A stretch of DNA of 51,600 bases from Deltaproteobacteria bacterium (GTDB lineage: Bacteria; Myxococcota; JACRCW01). The notes beneath the pieces are model-generated. The model worked only from the letters and a program-made list of their open reading frames with translations, was not told the DNA's origin and did not search any database. The first letter of the stretch is position 1, and each line of letters starts with the position of its first letter. Below, piece by piece: positions 29,808 to 37,919 of this stretch. The stretch spans positions 1 through 51,600 of the forward strand of contig JACRCW010000033.1 in NCBI GenBank assembly GCA_016218805.1. Direction: 5' to 3'. Both the position numbers and the translations under genes were made by a program.

Positions 29808-30827
29808 ATGAGCATCCTCCCGTCACACGCCGCCCCCGACGACACCGACCTGGCCCTTGCGCGGGAGCTGGCGGAATCCGCCATTGCCATCCGCCGCGAG
29901 ATCCACAAGCGCGTCGTCGGGCAGGACAGCGTCATTGAGCACCTGCTGGTGGCGCTGTTTTCGCGCAGCCACGGGTTGTTTGTGGGCGTGCCGGGCCTGG
30001 CCAAGACGCTGCTCATCCAGACGCTGGCGGACGTGTTGGGCCTGACCTTCAACCGCATCCAGTTCACGCCGGACCTGATGCCGTCAGACATCACCGGCAC
30101 GGACGTGCTGGAGGAGGACCGCCAGACGGGCCACCGCGCGTTCCGCTTCATCAAGGGGCCGGTGTTTGCCCACGTGGTGCTGGCGGACGAGATCAACCGC
30201 ACCCCGCCCAAGACGCAGAGCGCGCTGCTGCAGGCCATGGCGGAGCAGAAGGTGACCGCTGGCGGACGGACCTACCCGTTGGAGCCGCCGTTCCTGGTCT
30301 TTGCCACGCAGAACCCCATTGAGCAGGAAGGCACCTACCCGCTGCCGGAGGCGCAGCTGGACCGTTTCATGTTCCTCATTGACGTGGGCTACCCCACGCG
30401 TGACGAGGAGCAGCATATTGTCCGCATGACCACCAGCGCCCCGCCGCCGCCGGTGCAGCCCGTGGTGGGGCGGGAGCGGATCCTGGAACTGCAGGAACTG
30501 GTGCGCCGCGTCCCGGTGCCGCCGCACGTGGTGGACTACGCGGTGGCGCTGGCGCGCGCCACGCGCCCCGGTGAGCGGGACGCATTCCCGGAGGTGAAGG
30601 ACTGGGTGTCATTTGGCGCGGGCCCGCGGGCCAGCCAGTTCCTGGTGCTGGGCGCCAAGGCGCGGGCCGTGGTGCAGGGCCGGTTTGCCGCCAGTGTGGA
30701 TGACGTGCTGGCCCTGGCGCGCCCGGTGCTGGTCCACCGCGTGCTGATGAACTTCCGCGCAGAGGCGTCCGGGAAGACCAGCCGGGACGTCATTGACGTG
30801 GTGCTGCAGCGCGTTGCGCGGAACTGA
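29808..30827 (+). CDS. MoxR-family AAA+ ATPase
   Basis: A 339-residue MoxR ATPase with Walker A GVPGLAKT, Walker B VVLADEINRTPPKTQSALL, sensor 1 FATQNPIEQEGTYPLPEAQ and the C-terminal lid domain (AVALARATRPGERDAFPE ... WVSFGAGPRASQFLVLGAKA). MoxR proteins act as chaperones for metal-centre or protein-complex assembly, usually beside DUF58 and VWA-domain genes. Here none follows; the next gene is a lipoprotein on the same strand. The orphan setting leaves its client unknown. Confidence 0.93.
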   Translation: MSILPSHAAPDDTDLALARELAESAIAIRREIHKRVVGQDSVIEHLLVALFSRSHGLFVGVPGLAKTLLIQTLADVLGLTFNRIQFTPDLMPSDITGTDVLEEDRQTGHRAFRFIKGPVFAHVVLADEINRTPPKTQSALLQAMAEQKVTAGGRTYPLEPPFLVFATQNPIEQEGTYPLPEAQLDRFMFLIDVGYPTRDEEQHIVRMTTSAPPPPVQPVVGRERILELQELVRRVPVPPHVVDYAVALARATRPGERDAFPEVKDWVSFGAGPRASQFLVLGAKARAVVQGRFAASVDDVLALARPVLVHRVLMNFRAEASGKTSRDVIDVVLQRVARN

Positions 30828-30873
30828 GGCCGGCGCCGTTGAAGACCGGCGGCGCGTCTGGCATGACGTCGGC

Positions 30874-31710
30874 ATGCGCAAGCCCTGGCTCCTGATCGCG
30901 CTGCTGTGCGCCGCCTGCGGGTGGCTGCCGCCGCTGGGCCCGCAGCCCAAGTATGACGACAACACCGGCCTCACGGGCGTGCCCACTGGCGAGGGTTCCC
31001 TCGCCGGGACGTGGGCGTTTGTGATCGAATTTGCCACCATTGTGCGGCTGCCCATCCTGGGGGACCGCAACGGGGGCAGCCAGAGCATCCGCATCCTGCA
31101 CCGGACCTGGGACGCGGACCGCAAGGTCTACACAGACCTGTTCAAGTGGTGCCACCACGAGGTGTTTGAGGTGGAGGGCACGCGCAGCGTGATCACGGAT
31201 GAGACGGTGCGGAAGATCCATGAGACCGGCGGGGAGGTCACGGTGGACCACGCGCGGGGCGACTACCAGACGGGCACCATTGTGGTGACCTGGGGCGTTC
31301 AGAACCTGCCGGACCCCGAGCACACCGAGCTGCCCACCAAGGACAACTACACCTCACCGCCGCAGAGTGACTGGATGCTGGACGAGGACGGCGACTCCCA
31401 CCCGGGCGTCACCGTCAACCTGGAGGGCGCGCTGGGCGGGTACGCGTACGTGGTGAGCCGCAACATCCACACCATGGATGGGACGGTGATTTCGCCGGAC
31501 CGGATCCAGGGGCTCACCCGTTCCAGCAGCAACCAGCAGCACACGGTGGAAGCGCAGAACCACCTGGCGCGCGGCGAAAGCCGGGTGCGCCCGGATCCGG
31601 ATCCCAAGGAGAGCTGGTTTGACATGGTGCGCATGCCGGATGGCGCCACCTGTGACGACGTCATGGCCGCGGCCAACGACGGCCGTGTCTCCACCCGCCG
31701 CCCGTTCTGA
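30874..31710 (+). CDS. Predicted lipoprotein of unknown function
   Basis: A 278-residue protein with a lipobox signal (LLIALLCAAC, Cys15). The mature chain contains Trp/Asp-rich strands (HRTWDADRKVYTDLFKW, TIVVTWGVQNLP) but no domain I recognise. It lies 46 bases after the MoxR gene and 7 bases before the creatininase-family gene, so it may belong to one transcript with them. Probably an outer- or inner-membrane-anchored envelope protein. Confidence 0.75.
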   Translation: MRKPWLLIALLCAACGWLPPLGPQPKYDDNTGLTGVPTGEGSLAGTWAFVIEFATIVRLPILGDRNGGSQSIRILHRTWDADRKVYTDLFKWCHHEVFEVEGTRSVITDETVRKIHETGGEVTVDHARGDYQTGTIVVTWGVQNLPDPEHTELPTKDNYTSPPQSDWMLDEDGDSHPGVTVNLEGALGGYAYVVSRNIHTMDGTVISPDRIQGLTRSSSNQQHTVEAQNHLARGESRVRPDPDPKESWFDMVRMPDGATCDDVMAAANDGRVSTRRPF

Positions 31711-31717
31711 GCCGCCC

Positions 31718-32692
31718 ATGACCCCGCTGCTGGACCTCCCGCACCGCGAGGCCGTCCGCCGCCTGCGCGACGGTGCCGTGGTGTTCCTGTTTGCCAATCC
31801 CGTTGAATTCCACGGGCCGCACCTGTCACTCCACAATGACCACCTGGTGTCCCGCGGGTTGGCGGGGGCGCTGGAGGAGCGGTTGCGGGTGACGCACCCG
31901 GACTGGGACTTCCTGGCCACCGCGGACCTGGAGGCGGGCATGGAGCCGGTGGCGGGTCCGGGCACCCGGCACCCGCCGTTCCACGTGGTCCGCGCGCTGG
32001 TGCTGGAGTCCTGCCGCGCGCTGCTGGAGATGGGCGCGCGCCGCGTGATCCTGATGACGTTCCACGGTGACCCCATGCACAACCACGCGCTGCAGGCGGG
32101 CGTGGAACTGCTGCGGCGCGGGGGCGCGCGCGCGTTCAATCCGTTCAATGGGATGATGCAGGAGATGCTGGGTTGGAAAGCGGATGAACCCAGCCTGGCC
32201 GGCGCGGTGGCGCACCTCCCCGCAGACCGCCGTGAGGACGTGCTGCGCACGCTCAACCTGGATTTCCACGCCGGTTTTCTGGAGACGTCATTGGCGCTGC
32301 ATTACGCGCCGCACTCCGTGGACCCGGTGCACCGCACTCTGCCGCCGTGCGCCCCGTGGACGCGGGACGGGGCGTTCCTGGCGGCCGCGGCGGTGGCGCG
32401 GCGGGCGGGCGCGGCTGAGCTGGCACGGGACCTTGCGTTTGCGGCCGAGGCCATGGGCTGGAAGGCGTTGCGCCCGTTCCCCGGCTACACGTCCGCCCCG
32501 TCGTGGGCCACGCCGGAGGCGGGCGCCATCATCGGGGCTTCCGTGGTCTCGCGTTTTGCGGCGGCCGCGGAGGACGTCCTGGCCGGGCGGGGGGACGGGC
32601 CGGCGCCGGTGATGGGCTGGCTGCTGGGGGCCACCCTGGGCGGGCGCGTGGCGCTGCCGGTTCCGTCGTTGGAGACGCTGGGGCTGGCGTGA
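31718..32692 (+). CDS. Creatininase-family amidohydrolase
   Basis: A 324-residue protein with the creatininase metal site: PVEFHGPHLSLHNDH supplies Glu30, His32 and Asp41. A further His (H116 in TFHGDP) is followed by Asp118 where creatininase usually has Glu. The family includes creatinine hydrolase, formylamine hydrolases and the mycofactocin enzyme MftE; the substrate cannot be read from the sequence. The protein is longer than typical (~250), with a C-terminal region after residue 230 that adds a probable oligomerisation or lid segment. It ends 4 bases from a convergent gene. Confidence 0.82.
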   Translation: MTPLLDLPHREAVRRLRDGAVVFLFANPVEFHGPHLSLHNDHLVSRGLAGALEERLRVTHPDWDFLATADLEAGMEPVAGPGTRHPPFHVVRALVLESCRALLEMGARRVILMTFHGDPMHNHALQAGVELLRRGGARAFNPFNGMMQEMLGWKADEPSLAGAVAHLPADRREDVLRTLNLDFHAGFLETSLALHYAPHSVDPVHRTLPPCAPWTRDGAFLAAAAVARRAGAAELARDLAFAAEAMGWKALRPFPGYTSAPSWATPEAGAIIGASVVSRFAAAAEDVLAGRGDGPAPVMGWLLGATLGGRVALPVPSLETLGLA

Positions 32693-32696
32693 GGCC

Positions 32697-33560
32697 TCAG
32701 GCCTGCGCGCGGGCGGTTTGGCGCTGGGTCACCGGGACATCTTCCTGGTCCAACAGCATGCCGGGGTTTTCCACGTAGTCCCGCACCACGCTGGCAATGC
32801 GGCCCGCGGAAAACCCGTCAATGATCCGGTGATCAAACGTGGCGCACAGCCGCAGCACCGGCCGCACCTCCAGCCTTCCGCCGGCCACCCAGGCGCGCGG
32901 CTTCACCTCCGTGACCAGCAGCAGCATGGGGCACCGCGCAATGGGAAGAAACGGCGCAAATGCGGTGTCAATCCCAAAGGGGCCCACGTTGGTGATCACC
33001 GCGGTCCCAAACGGATCCCGCGGCAGACCCCACGTGGGCAGGTGCAGGTGCAGTTCGTTGGTGAGCACGTCGGTGAGCCACATGAGCGGCCGCGCCAGCC
33101 ACCAGGGGAGCGTGCGGAACGTGCCGCGGCTTTTTTCGTAATTGCGGTCTTTCCCCTTGCGGATGTCCAAAGCGCGGGATTCCAGTTCCGTGATGATGTC
33201 CCCCAGGTCCTTGTCCGCCGCGTCCTCCACGCGCGCGCCGGACAGGTCCTTGCCGCCGTCAGTGGCCACGGAGACAAACAGGTCCACCGTCCGCCGCCGT
33301 TCCAGCCGTCCCCCAAACCGCACCTTGGCATTGAGGTCCGGAAACCGCGCGAATGCCTGCGCCACGGCGCGCGCCACGACGTGGGTGACCGTCAGACGCC
33401 GGCCGGTCTGCTGCCGGTAGCGCTCCATGAAGCGCAGGGTGCCCGTCACATCCAGGTCCATGGAGCCGTAGATGGACGGGTCCGACGGTTGGCGCCACAT
33501 GGCGGCGGCAATGCGGCGGAAGGTGGAGGCGTTGGCCAGGGGTTCAAAGGTGGTTGGCAT
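32697..33560 (-). CDS. Stand-alone 2-oxoacid dehydrogenase E2-type acyltransferase
   Basis: A 287-residue protein consisting only of the chloramphenicol acetyltransferase-like catalytic domain of E2 subunits. The active-site signature DHRIIDGFSAGR is intact (His244, Asp248). VTHVVARAVAQAFARFPDLNAKV is the usual E2 helix. There is no lipoyl or E1/E3-binding domain, and no E1 or E3 gene nearby, so it probably acylates something other than a carrier lipoyl group. An inserted segment, residues ~150-185 (PWWLARPLMWLTDVLT), is hydrophobic and could touch a membrane. Start ATG 33560 is preferred over GTG 33569. Confidence 0.82.
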   Translation of the reverse strand: MPTTFEPLANASTFRRIAAAMWRQPSDPSIYGSMDLDVTGTLRFMERYRQQTGRRLTVTHVVARAVAQAFARFPDLNAKVRFGGRLERRRTVDLFVSVATDGGKDLSGARVEDAADKDLGDIITELESRALDIRKGKDRNYEKSRGTFRTLPWWLARPLMWLTDVLTNELHLHLPTWGLPRDPFGTAVITNVGPFGIDTAFAPFLPIARCPMLLLVTEVKPRAWVAGGRLEVRPVLRLCATFDHRIIDGFSAGRIASVVRDYVENPGMLLDQEDVPVTQRQTARAQA

Positions 33561-33636
33561 GCGGCACACGGTACGCGAACGCTGCCCGCGGGCTCTTCCG
33601 CGGCCGCGCCAAGGCGTTGCACGCGCCCGCCACCGT

Positions 33637-34236
33637 TCAGCGGTTGCGGCCGGGCCGGGCGGCCACGCGGAACGGGATCACCACGCTGCCCGTCTTGGCG
33701 CCCACGTCGTCATGCACCACCACCTGCGCCCGGTAGGCGCCCGGAGGCAGCCCCGCAATGCCCACCTCCAGCACCAGGTGCGTGGTGCGGTACGGCGCGC
33801 GGGCGGTGAGCACCTGCTCGCCAAAGCGTTCGCGGCCGCCCAGGCGTTTGCCGTTCTCATCAAGGATGAACAGGTCCGTCCACAGGTTCATCTCCCAGCC
33901 CGCCGGCGTGCGCCGCAGCCCGTGGTTGTCCACCTCCGCGTACAGCAGCAGCGTCTCGCCAAACACCATGCCCGCCTTGGCTTCGCGGTACAGGCCCAGG
34001 TTCTCCGGCGGGCTGTCCAGCACCAGGCCGGTGTGCACGTCCAGCGGCGCGCGCACGCGCGCGTCGTCCACGGCCTCCCAGAGCGAACGCAGCGCGAGCG
34101 CATCGTCCCCCCGTTTGTGCATGGTGAGCGCGGTCAGGACCGCGCGCGTGAAGGCGTCCTCGGCAGCGGCGGGGCCGGCATCCGCGGTGGACTGGGAGAC
34201 CAGCGCCAGCGGCAGCACCACGACATGGATGAACAT
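33637..34236 (-). CDS. Exported protein of unknown function
   Basis: A 199-residue protein with an N-terminal signal-like segment (MFIHVVVLPLALVSQSTADA). The body contains a short helical part (FTRAVLTALTMHKRGDDALAL) then a beta-rich C-terminal domain (LLLYAEVDNHGLRRTPAGWE, YRAQVVVHDDVGAKTGSVVI) reminiscent of an Ig-like or CHRD-like fold seen in myxobacterial secreted proteins. The start ATG 34236 follows from the signal peptide; a much longer frame upstream is the antisense shadow of the PPDK-like gene. Confidence 0.65.
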   Translation of the reverse strand: MFIHVVVLPLALVSQSTADAGPAAAEDAFTRAVLTALTMHKRGDDALALRSLWEAVDDARVRAPLDVHTGLVLDSPPENLGLYREAKAGMVFGETLLLYAEVDNHGLRRTPAGWEMNLWTDLFILDENGKRLGGRERFGEQVLTARAPYRTTHLVLEVGIAGLPPGAYRAQVVVHDDVGAKTGSVVIPFRVAARPGRNR

Positions 34237-34388
34237 GCCCACAGGGTGGCACAGCGGGCACGGCACCGTGAACTGCGGCCCGGCGTGGAACGCCCGATGA
34301 CGGGCGAAGCCCGACGGGAACGCCCCCAGCGGGGTGCCCACGGACGGCGCGGCGGCCGTGGGCGCTCGCACACCGGCGCCGGCGCGGG

Positions 34389-34418
34389 GTTGGCAGCGCC
34401 CGGTCACCGCTGGTAGGT
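34389..34418 (+). promoter_or_regulatory. Candidate promoter of the small protein-PPDK-AgmX operon
   Basis: TTGGCA (34389-34394) with a 17-base spacer to GTAGGT (34412-34417), or 18 to TAGGTC, followed by GCCCGC. It lies in the 219-base divergent gap 34237-34455, which otherwise shows only GC-rich palindromic words and no gene. It resembles the sites at 21450 and 28085. Confidence 0.45.
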
Positions 34419-34455
34419 CGCCCGCTCCCAGAATGGCCTGAACGTGGAGAGCACC

Positions 34456-34902
34456 ATGGCAAAAAAAGAGGTCCCGTCCGACGAGATGACCACGACTTCC
34501 GACGACGCGCCCGCGCCCAAGGGCAGGTCCAAGAAGGAGAAGGAGCCCAAAGGACCCGACCCCATTGATGAGCTCAGCGCCAACTGGGAGGACGCGGAGA
34601 CCAAGGAACTGTTGACCCGGCAGCTTGCCAAGGAGGTCCTCTCCAAGGGCTCGTGGGCCACCATCATGTTCCTGGTGCAGGACCTGGACCGGAAGTCCAA
34701 GGCATACCGCGCGCCCAAGATCAGCGTGCGGCGCTACAAGAAGTCCGGCGGGTCCTACCGCTACCAGTCCAGCTTCAACATCTCGTCGGAAAAGCAGGCG
34801 CGCGAGATGATGGTCATCATCAACAAGTGGTTCGCCTCGGACGGGCCCGGCCGCAAGGCAGCTGAAGAGGTGGGAGAAGCCGCGGGCAATGATGACGAGT
34901 GA
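34456..34902 (+). CDS. Small conserved protein coupled to PPDK-like gene
   Basis: A 148-residue soluble protein. Residues 1-45 are charged and low-complexity (Lys/Glu/Asp with KGRSKKEKEPKGP). The core, residues ~50-130, reads LAKEVLSKGSWATIMFLVQD then KISVRRYKKSGGSYRYQSSF and NISSEKQAREMMVIINKWF, which looks like a conserved deltaproteobacterial family of unknown function; I recall similar proteins but cannot name one. Its last 14 bases overlap the start of the PPDK-like gene, so they are translationally coupled. It may be a regulator or partner of that protein. Confidence 0.75.
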   Translation: MAKKEVPSDEMTTTSDDAPAPKGRSKKEKEPKGPDPIDELSANWEDAETKELLTRQLAKEVLSKGSWATIMFLVQDLDRKSKAYRAPKISVRRYKKSGGSYRYQSSFNISSEKQAREMMVIINKWFASDGPGRKAAEEVGEAAGNDDE

Positions 34903-37135
34903 CCCCACCGGGGTCATCTTTGCGGACGAGGGAAGACCGGGCAGCGCGGTCGCCGGGCAGAAGGGCGCATGGCTGGCGCGGATGGCCGCGCTGGGCCTCC
35001 CCGTGCCGGCGGCCGCCATTGTGCCCGTTGCGGCGTGCCGGGGAATCGCCGGTGGGGAGGCGGTTGCGGATGCGCTGCTGGACGCGCTGGCCGCCGGGCT
35101 GCACGCCCGCACCGGTGAGGCGCTGGACGACGGCAACGCTCCGCTGTGGCTGGCGGTGCGGTCCAGCCCGGTGCTGTCCATGCCGGGCGTGCTGGACACG
35201 GCGCTCACCGTGGGGTTGACCTCCCGCACGCTGCCCGCCCTGGCGCGGCGCCTGGGCGAACACGCCGCCCACCGCGTCCTCTGGCGGCACGTGGCTTCCT
35301 GGGCGCGCCGCGGGCGGCAGCTGGACGGGACACGCGTGAGCGGGGACCCGTTTGTGGCGCGGCTGGAGGCGGCGCTGGCCCAGCACGGCGTGGATGACGA
35401 GGCGGACCTCCCCCTGGACGCGCTGGCGGAGCTGCGCGCGCACGCGCTGGAACACCTGGCGCGCCAGGGCCGGGCCGCCCCGCCTGACGACGCGCGCGAA
35501 CAGCTCCGCGCCGCGCTGCACCGCGTCTGCCGCGGCTGGCACGACGCCCAGGCCACAACGTGGCGCCTGGAGCGCGGTCTCCCGCCCGAGCCCGCCATGG
35601 CCGTGGTGGTGCAGCGCATGGTGTTTGGCATGGGGCCGCACGCGGGTGTGGGCACGGCCCTCTCCCGGCATCCCAACCGCGGTGACCAGGGCGCGCACGG
35701 CGAATACGTGGCCGGCGCGCTGGGTGACGAGCTGACCGATGGCCTTCGCAGCGGTGCCCCGCTGGTGGGCACCTCCGGGCGGGGCCGGACGCTGGAGGAG
35801 GACTGCCCCGCGGCGCTGGCCGCGCTGCGGGAGGGGCTGCCCCGCCTGGAGCGGGATGCTCGGACGCCGGTGGAGGTGGAGTTTGCTGTGGAGAACGGGG
35901 CGCTGGCCTGGCTGCAGGCCCGCCCCGCAGGGCTGGCCGCGCACGCCGCGCTGCGGGCGGTGCAGGACATGCGGGCGGCGGGTCACCTCACGGACGACGA
36001 GGCGCTGGCCCTGGTGCCCGCAGAAGGCCTGGTGGGCGCGGGTGCCATGGAAGTGGTGCCGGACGCGGAGCGGCGCGTGCTGGCGCGGGGTGTGCCCGCG
36101 CAGATTGGCGCGGCAACCGGCGTGGCCGTGCTGGACCCGGGGCGCGTGGCGGAGCTGGCGCGCGCGGGCGTGCCGGTGGTCCTCATCCGCCCGGAGGCGC
36201 GTGCCGAAGACGTCCCCGCCATGCGCCTGGCCGCCGCCCTGGTCACGGCGCGGGGCGGCACCACCTGTCATGCGGCCGTGGTGGCCCGGGTGACGGGCGT
36301 CCCGTGTGTTGTGTCCTGCCAGGAGCTGCGCGTGGACCCGTTGGCGCGCCAGGCCACCAGTGCGCGCGGCGCCCCGGCCATCACGGAGGGGATGGCGCTC
36401 ACGGTGGACGGGGCGGCGGGCGAAGTCCTGCTGGGTGCCGCACCCCTTCGCCACCGCGCCCCCCCGCCGGGGCTGGATGCGCTGCTGGCCCTGGCAGACG
36501 CCCGGCGGAAGCTCCCGGTGTGGACGCGCGCGGATACGCCGGCAGACGTGGGCGTCGCCCTGGCGCAGGGCGCGGCGGGCATTGCACGCTGCTCGCAGGA
36601 CGCGCTCATTGCGGCCCCGGAGCTGCGCGCGCTGGCGTCGTCCGGTGACCTGGATGCGCTGGCCGGCCCGCTGGCTGCCCATGCCCGCGCGGTGTTGGCG
36701 GCGGCGGGCCGCGCACCGGTGATCCTGTGGCTGGCCGCGCCGGCATGCCTGGGGTGGGGTGCGGACGACGCGCGCCTCCCGCGGCTGCATGCGGTCCAGG
36801 TTCGCGCCTGGGCGGGGGCGGCGGAGGGGCGCGCGGTCCAGGTGGCGGCGCCGGGAGGCGGTGCGCCCCCCGCGCCAGAGGTGGTGGCCCGGCGCTGGAG
36901 CATCAACGGCCCGGGGGGCCCCGGCGGCATGCTGGTGGCGGCCACGGACGCGCAGCCGGGGGACGCGCCCATCGGCGCGCGGGTGGAAGGACGGCCTGAC
37001 CCCGTCGTGATATCGCGTGCCCTGGCGGCGCGGCTGGAGTTCATCTGGGGGCCGTTGCCGTCACTGCCCGCGCTGCGCCTGGCGGTGGCGCAGGCAGAAC
37101 GTCTGCGCCGGATGGGGGACCGCCATGACGGATAA
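34889..37135 (+). CDS. Pyruvate phosphate dikinase-like protein with degenerate PEP barrel
   Basis: A 748-residue relative of PPDK (usual length ~870-900). The N-terminal nucleotide-binding domain is recognisable: GQKGAWLARMAALGLPVPAA, SSPVLSMPGVLDTALTVGL and VEVEFAVENGALAWLQARP. The swivelling phosphohistidine domain is intact, with catalytic His461 in GGTTCHAAVVARVTGVPCVV. The C-terminal PEP/pyruvate barrel is eroded: only the entry strand (ADTPADVGVALAQGAAGIAR) and the last helix (LPALRLAVAQAERLRRM) remain, and the catalytic Cys and metal ligands of PPDK are missing. It cannot be assumed to make PEP. It overlaps its neighbours at both ends (14 and 11 bases). Confidence 0.85.
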   Translation: MMTSDPTGVIFADEGRPGSAVAGQKGAWLARMAALGLPVPAAAIVPVAACRGIAGGEAVADALLDALAAGLHARTGEALDDGNAPLWLAVRSSPVLSMPGVLDTALTVGLTSRTLPALARRLGEHAAHRVLWRHVASWARRGRQLDGTRVSGDPFVARLEAALAQHGVDDEADLPLDALAELRAHALEHLARQGRAAPPDDAREQLRAALHRVCRGWHDAQATTWRLERGLPPEPAMAVVVQRMVFGMGPHAGVGTALSRHPNRGDQGAHGEYVAGALGDELTDGLRSGAPLVGTSGRGRTLEEDCPAALAALREGLPRLERDARTPVEVEFAVENGALAWLQARPAGLAAHAALRAVQDMRAAGHLTDDEALALVPAEGLVGAGAMEVVPDAERRVLARGVPAQIGAATGVAVLDPGRVAELARAGVPVVLIRPEARAEDVPAMRLAAALVTARGGTTCHAAVVARVTGVPCVVSCQELRVDPLARQATSARGAPAITEGMALTVDGAAGEVLLGAAPLRHRAPPPGLDALLALADARRKLPVWTRADTPADVGVALAQGAAGIARCSQDALIAAPELRALASSGDLDALAGPLAAHARAVLAAAGRAPVILWLAAPACLGWGADDARLPRLHAVQVRAWAGAAEGRAVQVAAPGGGAPPAPEVVARRWSINGPGGPGGMLVAATDAQPGDAPIGARVEGRPDPVVISRALAARLEFIWGPLPSLPALRLAVAQAERLRRMGDRHDG

Positions 37136-37841
37136 ACCAGCTCCCGGCGGCCCGTCCGCCTACGCCTGGCTGGCCCTGGGCGTGGGTGCGGCGCTGATTG
37201 TGGGTGTTGTGGGCTGGTGCGGGGGTGAACCCGCGGCCGAAGACGCAACGCGCGGGGCGGCTGTGGAAGGGGCGGGCGCACCGGCGGTGCGTCCCATGCT
37301 GCGTGACATGCCCAAGATGGCCCTCCCGGAGAACCTCCGCTTGGAGGCCAAGCCGCTCCCGCCCGACGTGGAACGCCGCCGCCGCGCCCTGCAGGCTGCC
37401 GGCGCACTGGCCCAGGCCCGGCGTGCACAGCTGGCGCCCAAGGAGCGCCTTGAACGGGTGGGGCCGCTGGCCGGCCAGCCGGAGAAGGCGCCCGGCACCC
37501 CGCCGCCTGCAGACCCCCCGCCCGAACCGCGGGGACACGTCCCAGCGGAGGAAGTGAAAGCCGCCATCCGCGCTGTCATTCCCGCCGTGAAGGACTGCTA
37601 TGAAGGCGGCCTGAAGATGAAGGCGGACAGCCAGGGCGCCCTCAAGGTGTCCTTCACGCTGGTTGCGGCGGACGGCGGGGGCTTCATGCGGGACGCGGAG
37701 ATCGTGGACAGCCAACTGGGCAATCCAGTCGTGGACGCGTGCGTGCTCAACGCACTGGCCACGGCGCGCTTTCCCATGCCGGAGGGTGACGGCGAGGTCC
37801 GGGTCACCTATCCGTTCAAGTTCTCCCAGGACGCGCCCTGA
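37125..37841 (+). CDS. AgmX/PglI C-terminal domain protein, membrane-anchored
   Basis: A 238-residue protein: short cytoplasmic head, one membrane helix (~residues 13-31, WLALGVGAALIVGVVGW), a Pro/Arg-rich linker, and a C-terminal domain (~140-235) with IRAVIPAVKDCYEGGLKMKA, VSFTLVAADGGGF and DACVLNALATARFPMPEGDG. This is the TonB-C-like AgmX/PglI domain found in gliding-motility and energy-transducing proteins of Myxococcota. It overlaps the PPDK-like stop by 11 bases. A periplasmic signalling or force-coupling role is inferred only from family. Confidence 0.85.
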   Translation: MTDKPAPGGPSAYAWLALGVGAALIVGVVGWCGGEPAAEDATRGAAVEGAGAPAVRPMLRDMPKMALPENLRLEAKPLPPDVERRRRALQAAGALAQARRAQLAPKERLERVGPLAGQPEKAPGTPPPADPPPEPRGHVPAEEVKAAIRAVIPAVKDCYEGGLKMKADSQGALKVSFTLVAADGGGFMRDAEIVDSQLGNPVVDACVLNALATARFPMPEGDGEVRVTYPFKFSQDAP

Positions 37842-37919
37842 CCCCAGCGTGAGCCGGAGCAGCGGCGCTGGTTGGGGCGTTGTGGTAGAGCGAACGCGCG
37901 TCGTATTGGGTGGAGCGTC

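Noticed and set aside
29024..29938. Acidic Ala/Asp/Glu-rich + strand frame of 304 residues
   Set aside because: It overlaps the Ser/Ala-rich lipoprotein on the - strand, lacks a signal or domain, and would extend into the MoxR gene. The - strand has a lipobox, a Cys-rich motif and a ribosome site.
33637..35970. Single 777-residue - strand frame
   Set aside because: Only the 3' part (33637-34236) has a signal peptide and protein-like content. The rest is antisense to the PPDK-like gene.
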